Under the pieces are notes generated by a model. That model saw nothing but the letters and a program-made list of their open reading frames with translations, had not been told where the DNA came from and searched no databases. A stretch of 64,000 nucleotides of DNA, taken from the NCBI GenBank assembly GCA_903858275.1, contig CAIOIC010000093.1:58788-122787 (forward strand), given 5' to 3'. This document shows, in pieces, positions 33,057-42,207 of this stretch. Each line of letters begins with the position of its first letter. Within the stretch, counting starts at the first letter, position 1. This DNA is from an uncultured Verrucomicrobia subdivision 3 bacterium. Lineage in GTDB: Bacteria; Verrucomicrobiota; Verrucomicrobiia; Limisphaerales; UBA11358. Made by a program: the position numbers and the translations under genes.

Positions 33057-34517
33057 TTATTTTCCGAGCGCCTTCGCTGCTTCGCCGGCCAGAACCAGCA
33101 CGGAATTTGGAAACAGGCCAAGCCAGAAAATTCCCATGATGCAAATCCATGCGGTTAATTTCGCCGCCGGTGACAAAGCAATGGGCGACATATCCGATGG
33201 TTCCTTGCTCCAGTAAATCATCCGAACGACGCCAAAGTAGTAGTAGAGTGACATCACCACGCCCGCCAGCGCGGTGAAGACGAGGCAGTAATAGCCCTGG
33301 TTGCCGGTGGCTTGAGCGGCTTCCACCACCGACTTGAGCAGCAGGAATTTTCCAAAAAAACCGGCTAGCGGCGGAATGCCCGCGAGCGAAACCATTGAAA
33401 TGGTCATCGTGGCCGCCAACAGCGGCGAACGCTGCCCCAATCCGGCCAAGCCGGAAATATCGTCGGTATCAAGGTGTCGTAGCACCAAGGCAATGACGAG
33501 AAAGGCCGCTAGGACGGTGAACAGATAGCCCGCGAGGTAATAAAGAATCGCCGTCTGACCGGCGGCATTCAGCGCGGCGACACCCAGCAACAGGTAGCCC
33601 GCATGGGCGATGCTGGAGTAGCCTAACAAACGCTTGATGTTCCGCTGCGGCAGCGCGCAGAGGTTGCCGTAAAGAATCGTGATGCCGGAGAGGATAATGA
33701 GTAATTTTCCCCAATGCATCGTCACGCTCGGGACGGCGGTGAACAGGAAACGCAGCAACAAAACAAATCCGGCCGCCTTGGAACCGATAGCCAGAAAAGC
33801 CGTGGTCGGCGTCGGGGCACCTTGATAGACATCCGGCGCCCAAATCTGGAACGGAAACGCCGCAATCTTGAAGCCGAGGCCCACTAGCACCAGCAACACG
33901 CCAAGCAAAAAGATTTTGCTCGTCTCAAACTGCGGCGCCACCGCCGCGAGCTTGGTGAAATTCAGTTCGCCGGTCGTTCCCCAGATCAGCGCGATGCCAA
34001 AAATCATGAAGGACGACGATAGCGCGCCGAGAATCAAATACTTCACGCCGGCCTCCAGCGAGGCGAGCTTGCTGCGCTGAAAGCTGACCAGGACATAAAA
34101 CGTGATGGTGATGAGTTCGATGGAGACGAACAGCATCACAAAGTCGTTGGCCGACGCGGCGAACAGCATTCCCGCCAGTGCAAACACGACGAGTGAGTAG
34201 TATTCTGCCACACTGCCTACCGCAAACCGGTCGGAAAATTCCGCCGCAATGAACAGCACCAAGATTGCCGCCAGGATGAAAAAGCGCTTGAAGAACAGCG
34301 AGATGCCGTCATTGATGAAGGAGCCGTTGAAGGCCGTGCCCGCGATGCTGCAGGTGCCGACGTCGGCGAAGCTAAAAAGAAGCATCGCCCCCAAAGCAGC
34401 GATGCCGGCGTAGCCGACAAACTTGCGGCGTTCGGCGGGCATGAATAAGTCAGCCAGCATCAGCACGAGGCCGAGGCCGATGACCGAGATTTCCAAACCT
34501 ATCAGGGACATGTTCAT
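33057..34517 (-). CDS. nuoN: NADH-quinone oxidoreductase subunit N
   Basis: 486 residues from ATG 34517, one base past the nuoM stop; a frame extending to 34583 lies inside nuoM and is rejected. It is an antiporter-like membrane subunit with about 14 helices. Signatures are FVSIELITITFYVLVSFQRS with the conserved Glu, LGLGFKIAAFPFQIWAPDVY-type lysine helix, IKRLLGYSSIAHAGYLL and LAGIPPLAGFFGKFLL. It is one of three proton-pumping modules in complex I and the last gene of the operon. Confidence 0.93.
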   Translation of the reverse strand: MNMSLIGLEISVIGLGLVLMLADLFMPAERRKFVGYAGIAALGAMLLFSFADVGTCSIAGTAFNGSFINDGISLFFKRFFILAAILVLFIAAEFSDRFAVGSVAEYYSLVVFALAGMLFAASANDFVMLFVSIELITITFYVLVSFQRSKLASLEAGVKYLILGALSSSFMIFGIALIWGTTGELNFTKLAAVAPQFETSKIFLLGVLLVLVGLGFKIAAFPFQIWAPDVYQGAPTPTTAFLAIGSKAAGFVLLLRFLFTAVPSVTMHWGKLLIILSGITILYGNLCALPQRNIKRLLGYSSIAHAGYLLLGVAALNAAGQTAILYYLAGYLFTVLAAFLVIALVLRHLDTDDISGLAGLGQRSPLLAATMTISMVSLAGIPPLAGFFGKFLLLKSVVEAAQATGNQGYYCLVFTALAGVVMSLYYYFGVVRMIYWSKEPSDMSPIALSPAAKLTAWICIMGIFWLGLFPNSVLVLAGEAAKALGK

Positions 34518-34518
34518 T

Positions 34519-36084
34519 TTATTTCGTGGCAGCCGGCGCGAGCCGGCTCTGACTTGCGGCAAAGGGATTTTGAGCGGACTCACGTCCGCTGCTGCTCACA
34601 CAGAATGCGGGCGGGATTTGAGCCACGATCTTTTCGACATCGGGATTGATTTTTTCCGTCAGCAGGCGTGGCCAGAAACCAAACACTAACAGACTCGCCA
34701 GCAGCAACGCATAGGGCAGCTTGCGCCAGAGGTGCCCGGCATCCGTGAGCGAATTCCATTTTTCCACCAGCGGCCCGTGCAGGACGTTGCGAATGGCGCG
34801 GGTCATGTAAACACCGCCGATGACCAGCGCGCCCCAAAGCGCGATGACCGTGACAGCTGGGAAAACCGTCCACGCGCCGAAAAACACCGTGGCTTCGCCG
34901 ACGAAATTGGCAAAGCCTGGCAAACCGCAACCCGCCATCGCCGCCATTAAGAGGGCCGTGCCAATGAACGGCAGCTTGCGGCAAAGGCCGCCGAGTTCGC
35001 ACATCTGGAGCGTGCCGGTTTGCTGATAGATGTAGCCGCTCAACGCAAAGGTCAACGCCGCCAGGAAGCCGTGCGCGATCATGATGATCACCGCGCCGCT
35101 GATACCGATGAGGTTCAGGCTGGCGATACCGAGGAAGATGAAACCCATATGCGCCACGCTCGAGTTACCAATGAGCAGGTTCAAATCCTTTTGCCGCATT
35201 GCCACCCAGCCGACATACAAGATGTTTCCGATGCAGAGCCACGCGAGAACCTGCGCCCAGCATTGCGCGGCTTCCGGCAGCATCGGCAGCGCGATGCGGA
35301 TCAAACCGTAGAGGCCGAATTTTTTTAACACGCCCGCGTGCAGCATGGCGGTCGGGGACGGCGCCACACCGTAGCCAAGTGGCGCCCAAGTATGGAATGG
35401 CCAGAGGGAAACCAAGATACCAAAGCCGAACAACAGCAGCGGAAAAATCAGGTGCTGCGCGCCTTGCGAGAAAGGATGCGTTTTGACGTGCTCGATGAGT
35501 TTTGGAATATCGAACGTATTCGCGCCGGACTGGAGATGGAGTGCAATGAGGCCGATAAGTGCGATGAGTGCGCCGACGCTTAAGTAGAGCGTGATCTGGA
35601 AGGTGGCGTAGTTCTTCTTTTCGCCACGGCCCCAGACTCCAATCATGATGAACGTCGGAACCAGCGCGAGTTCGTGCAGGAAATAGAAGAAGAACAGGTC
35701 CAGCGACGCGAACGCGCCAAGGATGCCGCCCGTCATCACCAGCAGGAGGATGTAAAATTCCTTTTCGCGCGTCTGGATTTCAAACGAGCACAGCGCGGCG
35801 GCGAAGGCGACAATCGCTCCCATCAAGATTAGGCCGACGTTAATGCCATCCACTCCGACGTGATAACTGATGCCCAGCGATTGAACCCAGGGAATCTGTT
35901 GCTCGAACTGGTAGCCAGCCGCGCCGGGCACAAACTGGCAAAACAATTTTATCGCGAGCACGGCGGAGATGAGCGTGGCCAGCACCGCGATGGCGCGGAT
36001 AATGACGCGATAGTTGCGCGGGACAACGATCAGCGCCAACGCCGCCAGTAGCGGCCAACCTGCGATGTAAGTTAAGATCGACAT
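34519..36084 (-). CDS. nuoM: NADH-quinone oxidoreductase subunit M
   Basis: 521 residues with the NuoM antiporter-like core: FFLHELALVPTFIMIGVWG, LWPFHTWAPLGYGVAPSPTA, LIGNSSVAHMGFIFLGI, AAMAGCGLPGFANFVGE. The C-terminal 35 residues after VEKIVAQIPPA (SSSGRESAQNPFAASQSR and on) do not look like NuoM and are encoded by two REP-like hairpins. The repeat seems to have landed at the gene's end and replaced the original stop. It is 1 bp from nuoL upstream. Confidence 0.93.
   Translation of the reverse strand: MSILTYIAGWPLLAALALIVVPRNYRVIIRAIAVLATLISAVLAIKLFCQFVPGAAGYQFEQQIPWVQSLGISYHVGVDGINVGLILMGAIVAFAAALCSFEIQTREKEFYILLLVMTGGILGAFASLDLFFFYFLHELALVPTFIMIGVWGRGEKKNYATFQITLYLSVGALIALIGLIALHLQSGANTFDIPKLIEHVKTHPFSQGAQHLIFPLLLFGFGILVSLWPFHTWAPLGYGVAPSPTAMLHAGVLKKFGLYGLIRIALPMLPEAAQCWAQVLAWLCIGNILYVGWVAMRQKDLNLLIGNSSVAHMGFIFLGIASLNLIGISGAVIIMIAHGFLAALTFALSGYIYQQTGTLQMCELGGLCRKLPFIGTALLMAAMAGCGLPGFANFVGEATVFFGAWTVFPAVTVIALWGALVIGGVYMTRAIRNVLHGPLVEKWNSLTDAGHLWRKLPYALLLASLLVFGFWPRLLTEKINPDVEKIVAQIPPAFCVSSSGRESAQNPFAASQSRLAPAATK
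34531..34590. repeat. REP-like hairpin doublet in the 3' end of nuoM
   Basis: Two 18-nt hairpins, each with a 7-bp perfect stem and a tetraloop: AGCCGGC-GCGA-GCCGGCT (34531-34548) and AGCGGAC-TCAC-GTCCGCT (34573-34590), 24 bp apart. The paired arrangement resembles REP/BIME elements. It is read in frame as the last residues of NuoM and lies just upstream of nuoN. Confidence 0.6.
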
Positions 36085-36085
36085 T

Positions 36086-37957
36086 TTATTTCACCAAAAC
36101 AAAGTAGAGTAGCAGCGCCACGCCAAACACGAACAGGAACGCGTAGGTCTGGAGGTTGCCGGTTTGCACGAGGCGCAGCGCGCGGCCGCTCAAATCCGTG
36201 CCGCCGCGAATCAGGCCGATGCAAGCGCCTTCAATAATCCAGCGGTCGAACCAGTCGGAAGACTGCGCGAGCAAATCATGGAAGCGGATGACCGTAGCCT
36301 CATAAAGTTCGTCGAAGTAGAAGCGGTTGGCCATCCAGCGCGCGAGCGCGCCGAGCTTGGCCGGCAGCGGATCGGTCGCGGCGTTCTTGTAGAACTTGAA
36401 GGCAAGGAACAAGCCGACGACCACCGCACCTATTCCGCATGCCATCGGGAAAACATCGTGGAATGGATGTGTGAACTGCTCCATGACGGTCAGCGAAGCG
36501 TGCTTGGCACCGAACTGGGATCCATAAAAATTTGTGACACCGATGAAGCCGCCGACCACGGACAGCACCGCCAGCGCTACCAGCGGCAGGGTGATGACCA
36601 GCGGGGATTCATGGGCGTGCGAGGCTTCCTTGGATTTTTCCTGGCCAAAGAAAACGACGAAGAACAGGCGGAACGTGTAGAACGTGGTCAGCGCGGCCAC
36701 GAACAAGGCGACGCCGAACAACAGGTAATTCTTTTCCTCCAGCGCCAGCGCGAGGATGGCGTCCTTGGAATAGAAACCGCTGAACGGCGGAACGCCGCAC
36801 AGGGCGAGCGCACCAATGAAGAACGTCAGGAAAGTGAGTGGCATTTTCTTCCGCAGGTTGCCCATCTGCCAGATGTTCTGCTCGTGGTGCATTCCGATGA
36901 TGACCGAGCCGGCGCTCAAGAACAGCAGCGCCTTGAAAAATGCGTGAGTGGTTAGATGGAACATGGCCGTCGTCGGACCGCTCAGGCCGACCGCCATGAC
37001 CATGTAGCCGAGTTGTGAGAGCGTGGAGTAAGCGATGATACGCTTGATGTCGTTTTGCTGGATGGCCATCAGTGCTGCGAGCAACGCCGTGAAACCGCCG
37101 ATGTAGGCGATGACGTGGAGCGCTTCAGGACTATGTTCAAACAGAAAAAACGTGCGGCACAGCATGTAAACGCCGGCGGCCACCATCGTGGCGGCGTGGA
37201 TCAAGGCGGAAACAGGTGTCGGACCTTCCATCGCGTCCGGCAGCCAGACGTGCAGCGGAAATTGCGCGGACTTGCCCATCGCGCCGCAGAAAATCAGCAG
37301 ACCGGCCAGCGTGGCACCGCAACCGAGCGCAGCCGAGTTGGCGGTGACAATACTGTTCAGTGCGCCAAAATTCAACGAGCCGAGCAGGCTCCACACCATT
37401 AGGATGCCGAGCAAGAATCCGAAATCGCCAAGCCGGTTGGTGATGAAAGCTTTCTTGGCGGCATCGCCGGCGCTGGGTTTTTCAAACCAGAAACCGATGA
37501 GCAGGTAGCTCGAAACACCAACCAGTTCCCAGAAGATGAACATCATCACGAAATTATTCGCCAGCACGATGCCAAGCATTGAGAACGTGAACAGGCTCAT
37601 GCAGGCGAAGAAGCGCGCCATACTGCGGTCGTCGTGCATGTAACCGTAGGAATAAATGTGAATTGCCCCGCCCACGCCGGTGACGATGAGCATCATCATC
37701 AGGCTCAACGCGTCGAGCTTCAGGCCAAAATCAATGCTCAGGTTACCGATAGTAAGCCAGTTGACGGTGGTTTCGGTGACGGTGGGATGAAAAGTGTTGG
37801 CCGAGAGGAACAGGCAGGTCAGCACGAAACCGGTGACGACGGCGCTGATGGAAATGAGACTGCTAACAGTTTTGCGGCGAAGGGTGAAAAGCGTTATCGC
37901 CGCTGCGGAGAACAGCGGCAGGAACAAAATCAGCCATGGAAGAATTTCGTTTTTCAT
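36086..37957 (-). CDS. nuoL: NADH-quinone oxidoreductase subunit L
   Basis: 623 residues. The first two thirds hold the antiporter-like core: FWELVGVSSYLLIGFWFE, FGFLLGILMVW, WLPDAMEGPTPVSALIHAAT, DIKRIIAYSTLSQLGYMVM, and LCGVPPFSGFYSKDAILA. The C-terminal part contains the long amphipathic lateral helix region (FYFDELYEATVIRFHDLLA) and a final transmembrane helix (TYAFLFVFGVALLLYFVLV) that clamp the pump modules together. Adjacent to nuoK (3 bp) and nuoM (1 bp). Confidence 0.95.
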   Translation of the reverse strand: MKNEILPWLILFLPLFSAAAITLFTLRRKTVSSLISISAVVTGFVLTCLFLSANTFHPTVTETTVNWLTIGNLSIDFGLKLDALSLMMMLIVTGVGGAIHIYSYGYMHDDRSMARFFACMSLFTFSMLGIVLANNFVMMFIFWELVGVSSYLLIGFWFEKPSAGDAAKKAFITNRLGDFGFLLGILMVWSLLGSLNFGALNSIVTANSAALGCGATLAGLLIFCGAMGKSAQFPLHVWLPDAMEGPTPVSALIHAATMVAAGVYMLCRTFFLFEHSPEALHVIAYIGGFTALLAALMAIQQNDIKRIIAYSTLSQLGYMVMAVGLSGPTTAMFHLTTHAFFKALLFLSAGSVIIGMHHEQNIWQMGNLRKKMPLTFLTFFIGALALCGVPPFSGFYSKDAILALALEEKNYLLFGVALFVAALTTFYTFRLFFVVFFGQEKSKEASHAHESPLVITLPLVALAVLSVVGGFIGVTNFYGSQFGAKHASLTVMEQFTHPFHDVFPMACGIGAVVVGLFLAFKFYKNAATDPLPAKLGALARWMANRFYFDELYEATVIRFHDLLAQSSDWFDRWIIEGACIGLIRGGTDLSGRALRLVQTGNLQTYAFLFVFGVALLLYFVLVK

Positions 37958-37960
37958 CCG

Positions 37961-38266
37961 TCAAAGTTTCATCGAGGTCAAATCTTCGACATGCGCGGAC
38001 TGGCGTTTCCGGTAGAGCGCCACGATGAGCGCCAGGCCGACCGCCACTTCCGCCGCCGCCACGGTGATGATGAAAAACACCAGCACTTGGCCGTCGAGCT
38101 TGTTGTTAAAGCGCGAAAAGGAGACTAGCGCCAGATTGGCCGCGTTGAGCATGAGTTCGAGCGACATATAGATGACCAGCAGATTGCGCCGCAGGATCAC
38201 GCCGAGCAACCCCAGGCAAAACAGGAGCATGCTCACGGCCAGATAATGTTGTAGTCCGATGTGCAT
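37961..38266 (-). CDS. nuoK: NADH-quinone oxidoreductase subunit K
   Basis: 101 residues, three transmembrane helices. The glutamates needed for proton transfer appear in YMSLELMLNAANLALVSFSR and VAAAEVAVGLALIVALYRK. The start at ATG 38266 is one base from the nuoJ stop. Length and helix order are those of the family. Confidence 0.95.
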   Translation of the reverse strand: MHIGLQHYLAVSMLLFCLGLLGVILRRNLLVIYMSLELMLNAANLALVSFSRFNNKLDGQVLVFFIITVAAAEVAVGLALIVALYRKRQSAHVEDLTSMKL

Positions 38267-38267
38267 G

Positions 38268-38822
38268 TTATTCGAGTTTCTTCTTGCTCAACAGGATTAC
38301 GCCCACCATGGCCACGAGCAGCAGCACGGAGACGATCTCAAAAGGGAGCGTGTATTGCGTGAACAAGAGTTTGCCAAGCGCAACCGTGTCGCCTTCCAGC
38401 TTGGGCGAAGGTAATTTTGATGAAGAAGCGAATTCTTCAAAATAGTTGTGCGTAAGTGATTTTATGAAAATCGCGAAGATGCTGCCGACGGAAACCAGTC
38501 CGCCGATGAGCCAGAAGAATTTAATATTGCGGCGCGCCTCCTCCTTCAAGTCGAGCAACATGATGACGAATAGGAACAGCACCATGACCGCTCCCGCGTA
38601 AACGAGAATTTGCACCGCCGCGAGAAAAAACGCATGCAGCAACACAAACAAGCCGGACATCGAAATGATGGTGAGCACGAGGAACATCGCGCTGGTGACC
38701 GGACTGCGACTGAACGGATTGGCGATAACCAGAACGCCGCACAGCAGCGTGAGCGCTGCGAAAACGTTAAACAACACGTCTTCCACACCGCCGCCGCTAA
38801 TCAAATTATTGATGGCTTCCAT
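38268..38822 (-). CDS. nuoJ: NADH-quinone oxidoreductase subunit J
   Basis: 184 residues with five transmembrane helices. The conserved third-helix segment AAVQILVYAGAVMVLFLFVI holds the pi-bulge region that rearranges in complex I. MLLDLKEEARRN precedes a longer loop, and the C-terminal helix ends VGVILLSKKKLE. It follows nuoI with 6 bp between. Confidence 0.94.
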   Translation of the reverse strand: MEAINNLISGGGVEDVLFNVFAALTLLCGVLVIANPFSRSPVTSAMFLVLTIISMSGLFVLLHAFFLAAVQILVYAGAVMVLFLFVIMLLDLKEEARRNIKFFWLIGGLVSVGSIFAIFIKSLTHNYFEEFASSSKLPSPKLEGDTVALGKLLFTQYTLPFEIVSVLLLVAMVGVILLSKKKLE

Positions 38823-38828
38823 TGCTGA

Positions 38829-39392
38829 TTAAAGTTTCACCGAGAAATTTTCCTGCGCCTTCGCTTCCTCCAGCTTGTGTTTCCATTTCTGGATGCCGGG
38901 GGCAATGCCGCCGAGCGACAGAAGTTTTTCCTTGTTGTAGATCAACTCCGCGCGACTGGTCGCGGTGAGAGAATAATCTTTCTGCAGGAAAATCGCCTCT
39001 TCGGGACAAACTTCCTGACAGAAGCCGCAATAGATGCAGCGGAGCATGTTAATCTCGAACTCCAGCGGCATCTTCTCGGCATTGGCGCGATCTGCCGGCT
39101 GACCGCTGTCGCCGGGCGGCGTGATGCGGATGGCCTTCGGCGGACAGACAAATTCGCAGAGCTGGCAGGAGACGCACTTAGTGTCGCCGTCTTGATCCTT
39201 CACGAGATAGGGCGCGCCGCGATAGCCCGTCGGCACGGTCCACTTCTGCTCCGGATATTCCATCGTCACAGCTTTGCCGCAGAACAACGTCCGGAACAAA
39301 TGCCGACCCGTCACCTTCAACCCGCCGATGACCACCGGCAGGTAGAGGCGCTCCCAGAAATTCAGCTTTTTGCGATTTACGATGATCGCCAT
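38829..39392 (-). CDS. nuoI: NADH-quinone oxidoreductase subunit I (two 4Fe-4S clusters)
   Basis: 187 residues. Two ferredoxin-type motifs bind the N6a and N6b clusters: CVSCQLCEFVCPPKAI and CIYCGFCQEVCPEEAI. The N-terminal amphipathic helix region (FWERLYLPVVIGGLKVTGRH) lies on the membrane surface. It passes electrons to NuoB. It starts 2 bp after the nuoH stop. Confidence 0.95.
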   Translation of the reverse strand: MAIIVNRKKLNFWERLYLPVVIGGLKVTGRHLFRTLFCGKAVTMEYPEQKWTVPTGYRGAPYLVKDQDGDTKCVSCQLCEFVCPPKAIRITPPGDSGQPADRANAEKMPLEFEINMLRCIYCGFCQEVCPEEAIFLQKDYSLTATSRAELIYNKEKLLSLGGIAPGIQKWKHKLEEAKAQENFSVKL

Positions 39393-39393
39393 A

Positions 39394-40455
39394 TCAGCTC
39401 CAAATCCACAGCGCGATGGCCGTGATTAAAATGTTTGCCAGCGCCAGCGGCAGAAAACGCCGCCAGCCCAGGTCCATTAACTGATCGTAGCGGAAGCGCG
39501 GCACCATCCAGCGAATCCAGATGAATACGACCATAAAAAACAGCATCTTCGCGATGAAAACCAGAATGTGTGCGAGGCCCATGCCCAGCGAATGCGCCGG
39601 TTGATCCAGACACCAGAACGGCAGCGTCCAGCCGCCGAAGAACAGCGTGACCATCATGCCCGCCGAGGCGAGCATGGCGGCGTATTCGCCCATCGGGAAC
39701 ATGGCGAATTTCATGGAGCTGTACTCCACGTTGTAGCCGCCGGCCAGTTCCTGCTCGGCTTCCGCGAAATCGAACGGCGTGCGATTCGTTTCGGCCAGCG
39801 CGGACACGATGAAAATAACAAATGAAATCGGCGCGTAGCAAATCAGCCAGCCGTGCGTTGCTTGCCAGGTGATGATGCCGCTCAAATTCAAATTGCCCGC
39901 GATCAGCAGCACCGGAATCACTGACATGCCCATCGCGATTTCATACGAGATCATCTGCGCACTGGCGCGGATGCCACCGAGGAACGGAAACTTGGAGTTC
40001 GCCGCGTAGCCCGCCAGCACGATGCCGTAAACGCCCAGCGACACGATGCCAAAGGTGTAAAGAATACCGACGTTCAAGTCCGCGATTACCATTTTCTGTG
40101 ATCCCATAACCGATCCGAACGGAATCACCGCCACCGTCATCAGCGCCGGAACCACCGCCACTGCCGGCGCGAGCCAGAAATAGATTTTTTTAACCCCGCC
40201 CGGCGTGAAATCTTCCTTCAAAAACGATTTCAGACCATCCGCCAGCGGTTGGAAAAAACCGATGCGCGTCAGGAACGGGCCGAGAACCGGAATGTATTTC
40301 ACGAATGGCGGCGCGACGCGGTTGGGGCCGGGTCGGTCCTGAATCCACGCGGCAATCTTGCGCTCCGCCATCACGGAATACGCCACCATGGTCATCAGCA
40401 CGCCGAAAACCACGGCGACCTTGACCACGCTAAAGATGATGAAATTCCAGTCCAT
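39394..40455 (-). CDS. nuoH: NADH-quinone oxidoreductase subunit H
   Basis: 353 residues, eight transmembrane helices, forming the quinone-access channel. Motifs: MAERKIAAWIQDRPGPNRVA, LADGLKSFLKEDF, GYAANSKFPFLGGIRASAQM, YEIAMGMSVIPVLL, ETNRTPFDFAEAEQELAGGY, and WIRWMVPRFRYDQLMDLGW. All are in family order. Flanked by nuoG (2 bp gap) and nuoI. Confidence 0.96.
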   Translation of the reverse strand: MDWNFIIFSVVKVAVVFGVLMTMVAYSVMAERKIAAWIQDRPGPNRVAPPFVKYIPVLGPFLTRIGFFQPLADGLKSFLKEDFTPGGVKKIYFWLAPAVAVVPALMTVAVIPFGSVMGSQKMVIADLNVGILYTFGIVSLGVYGIVLAGYAANSKFPFLGGIRASAQMISYEIAMGMSVIPVLLIAGNLNLSGIITWQATHGWLICYAPISFVIFIVSALAETNRTPFDFAEAEQELAGGYNVEYSSMKFAMFPMGEYAAMLASAGMMVTLFFGGWTLPFWCLDQPAHSLGMGLAHILVFIAKMLFFMVVFIWIRWMVPRFRYDQLMDLGWRRFLPLALANILITAIALWIWS

Positions 40456-40456
40456 T

Positions 40457-42202
40457 TTAAATTTGCACCGTTACGCCAGTGTCGCCGATGGCTTGCCACG
40501 TCAGACCGCTGAATGCGGGCACTTCCTTCGCCATTTGGTTGAATAGGCCTTCGATGGTCACAAAGCCGTTCTGACCGGTGACGTTGTGAACGAGGTCATG
40601 CAAAAATTCCCATTCGGCTCGCGCATCGCCGGGCGCTTCCACTGCCTTCATGAATTTTTGGACGCGACCTTTGCCATTGGTAAACGAGCCGCGTTTTTCC
40701 GCGTGCGTCGCTCCGGGCAGAACGAAATGCGCCAGCTTGGTCGTCTCGTTCGCGTGGATGTCGCTGACGACGAGCGTTTCCAACTTCGCGAGCAATTCCG
40801 GCGTGAGGCTGTGTTCGGTGACGACTTCACCGACCGTTTCGCTATCGCGCAATTTTTCTTTGTTAACGCCGTGCTTGGCGATGTTCTCACCGAAAACGAT
40901 GAGCGTCTTGATTTTGCCAGACTCAATACCGTCGGTAATAGGCTGCAAATTCACGCCCATCTCGGTGAAACAAATTCCCGTGAGCCGCGCGCCGTTCGTG
41001 TTCGAATTTTTGTCCGCACTGACGAGCAGCTTGTCGGCGTCGCCGACGCGAGCGATCGAATCAGAAATCGCGCCGAGCTTAGCTTTCAATTTGGAGATCA
41101 ACCACAGCTCTTCGTTCGTCTGACGAGCGGAAGCTATGATGGCCACCGAGCCCACCGGAGCTTTCTTGAGCTTGTCGGAAAGTTCGTTGAGCGCGGCCGT
41201 CCAAGTGGATTTTTGGCCACGAACGAGAACGTCTTTCAAGCGATCCGCGCGAGCGATCCACTTGTAATTCAAGCGGCCGGCGTCGCACATCCATGAGGCG
41301 TTGACCGCGTCATTGTCACGCGGCGTGTAACGGTAAATTTTTTCTTCGCGTGAACCGAAAAGGACACTGCAGCCCGTCGCACAACTCGTGCAGACGCTCT
41401 TGGTTTCCTTAAGGAACCACGCGCGCATCTGGAAGCGGAAATCTTTTGACGTCAACGCGCCGACCGGACAAACGTCCACGGTGTTCAGCGTGTAGTTGTT
41501 GTCGAACGGCATGCCGGGAAACGTCGCGATAGTGTTGTAGCTGCCGCGATTGATGATGCCGAGCGCGTCATCCTTGGCGATATCGCGCGTGAAGCGGATG
41601 CAGCGCGTGCAGAGAATGCAGCGTTCCGCATCGAGCATGATGCGCGGCCCGAGGTCCACCGCCTTCGGCTTGTGAACTTTCGCCTCAACGAAGCGACTCG
41701 CGCTCTGGCCGTAGTCCACCGAGTATTCCTGCAACTTGCATTCGCCGGCCTGGTCGCAAATCGGACAATCCAGCGGATGGTTGATGAGCAGCGATTCGAG
41801 GACACCTTCGCGCATCTGCTTCACGGCGGGCGTCTTCGTGTAAATTTCCATGCCCGGCGAAATCGGTGTGGCACACGCGATGGCTGGACGTGGAGACTTG
41901 GCGATTTTGAAAGTGCCGTCGGGATTGATCACCGGCTTGCGGTCGGGACCGAGCGCGGGCGTTCCGAATTCGACGAGGCACATGCGGCAGTTACCGACGA
42001 CCGGCAATTTCGGATGCCAGCAATAATGCGGCACGTCGGTCTTGGCCAGTTCACACGCCTGTATCATCGTCATGGGCGTTAGCTTGCCCGACCAGTCGGC
42101 GGTGAGGCGCGGCACTTCGATCTCGCGCCCGTCAATCTTCACCTTGATCTTCTCGATCGCAGGTGCGGCGGTCTTCGTTTCAGTTGTGGCGGCGGTGGAC
42201 AT
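40457..42202 (-). CDS. nuoG: NADH-quinone oxidoreductase subunit G (short form)
   Basis: 581 residues, shorter than the roughly 700-900 of many NuoG. The N-terminal part keeps all cluster motifs: the 2Fe-2S site VPHYCWHPKLPVVGNCRMC, the His/Cys motif HPLDCPICDQAGECKLQ, the 4Fe-4S site CILCTRCIRFTRD with CPVGAL, and VCTSCATGCSV. The molybdopterin-like domain is reduced, with weak motifs such as AHFVLPGATHAEKRGSFTN. A 20-residue alanine- and threonine-rich leader precedes the fold. It carries electrons from NuoE/F to NuoI. Confidence 0.93.
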   Translation of the reverse strand: MSTAATTETKTAAPAIEKIKVKIDGREIEVPRLTADWSGKLTPMTMIQACELAKTDVPHYCWHPKLPVVGNCRMCLVEFGTPALGPDRKPVINPDGTFKIAKSPRPAIACATPISPGMEIYTKTPAVKQMREGVLESLLINHPLDCPICDQAGECKLQEYSVDYGQSASRFVEAKVHKPKAVDLGPRIMLDAERCILCTRCIRFTRDIAKDDALGIINRGSYNTIATFPGMPFDNNYTLNTVDVCPVGALTSKDFRFQMRAWFLKETKSVCTSCATGCSVLFGSREEKIYRYTPRDNDAVNASWMCDAGRLNYKWIARADRLKDVLVRGQKSTWTAALNELSDKLKKAPVGSVAIIASARQTNEELWLISKLKAKLGAISDSIARVGDADKLLVSADKNSNTNGARLTGICFTEMGVNLQPITDGIESGKIKTLIVFGENIAKHGVNKEKLRDSETVGEVVTEHSLTPELLAKLETLVVSDIHANETTKLAHFVLPGATHAEKRGSFTNGKGRVQKFMKAVEAPGDARAEWEFLHDLVHNVTGQNGFVTIEGLFNQMAKEVPAFSGLTWQAIGDTGVTVQI

Positions 42203-42207
42203 TGAAA

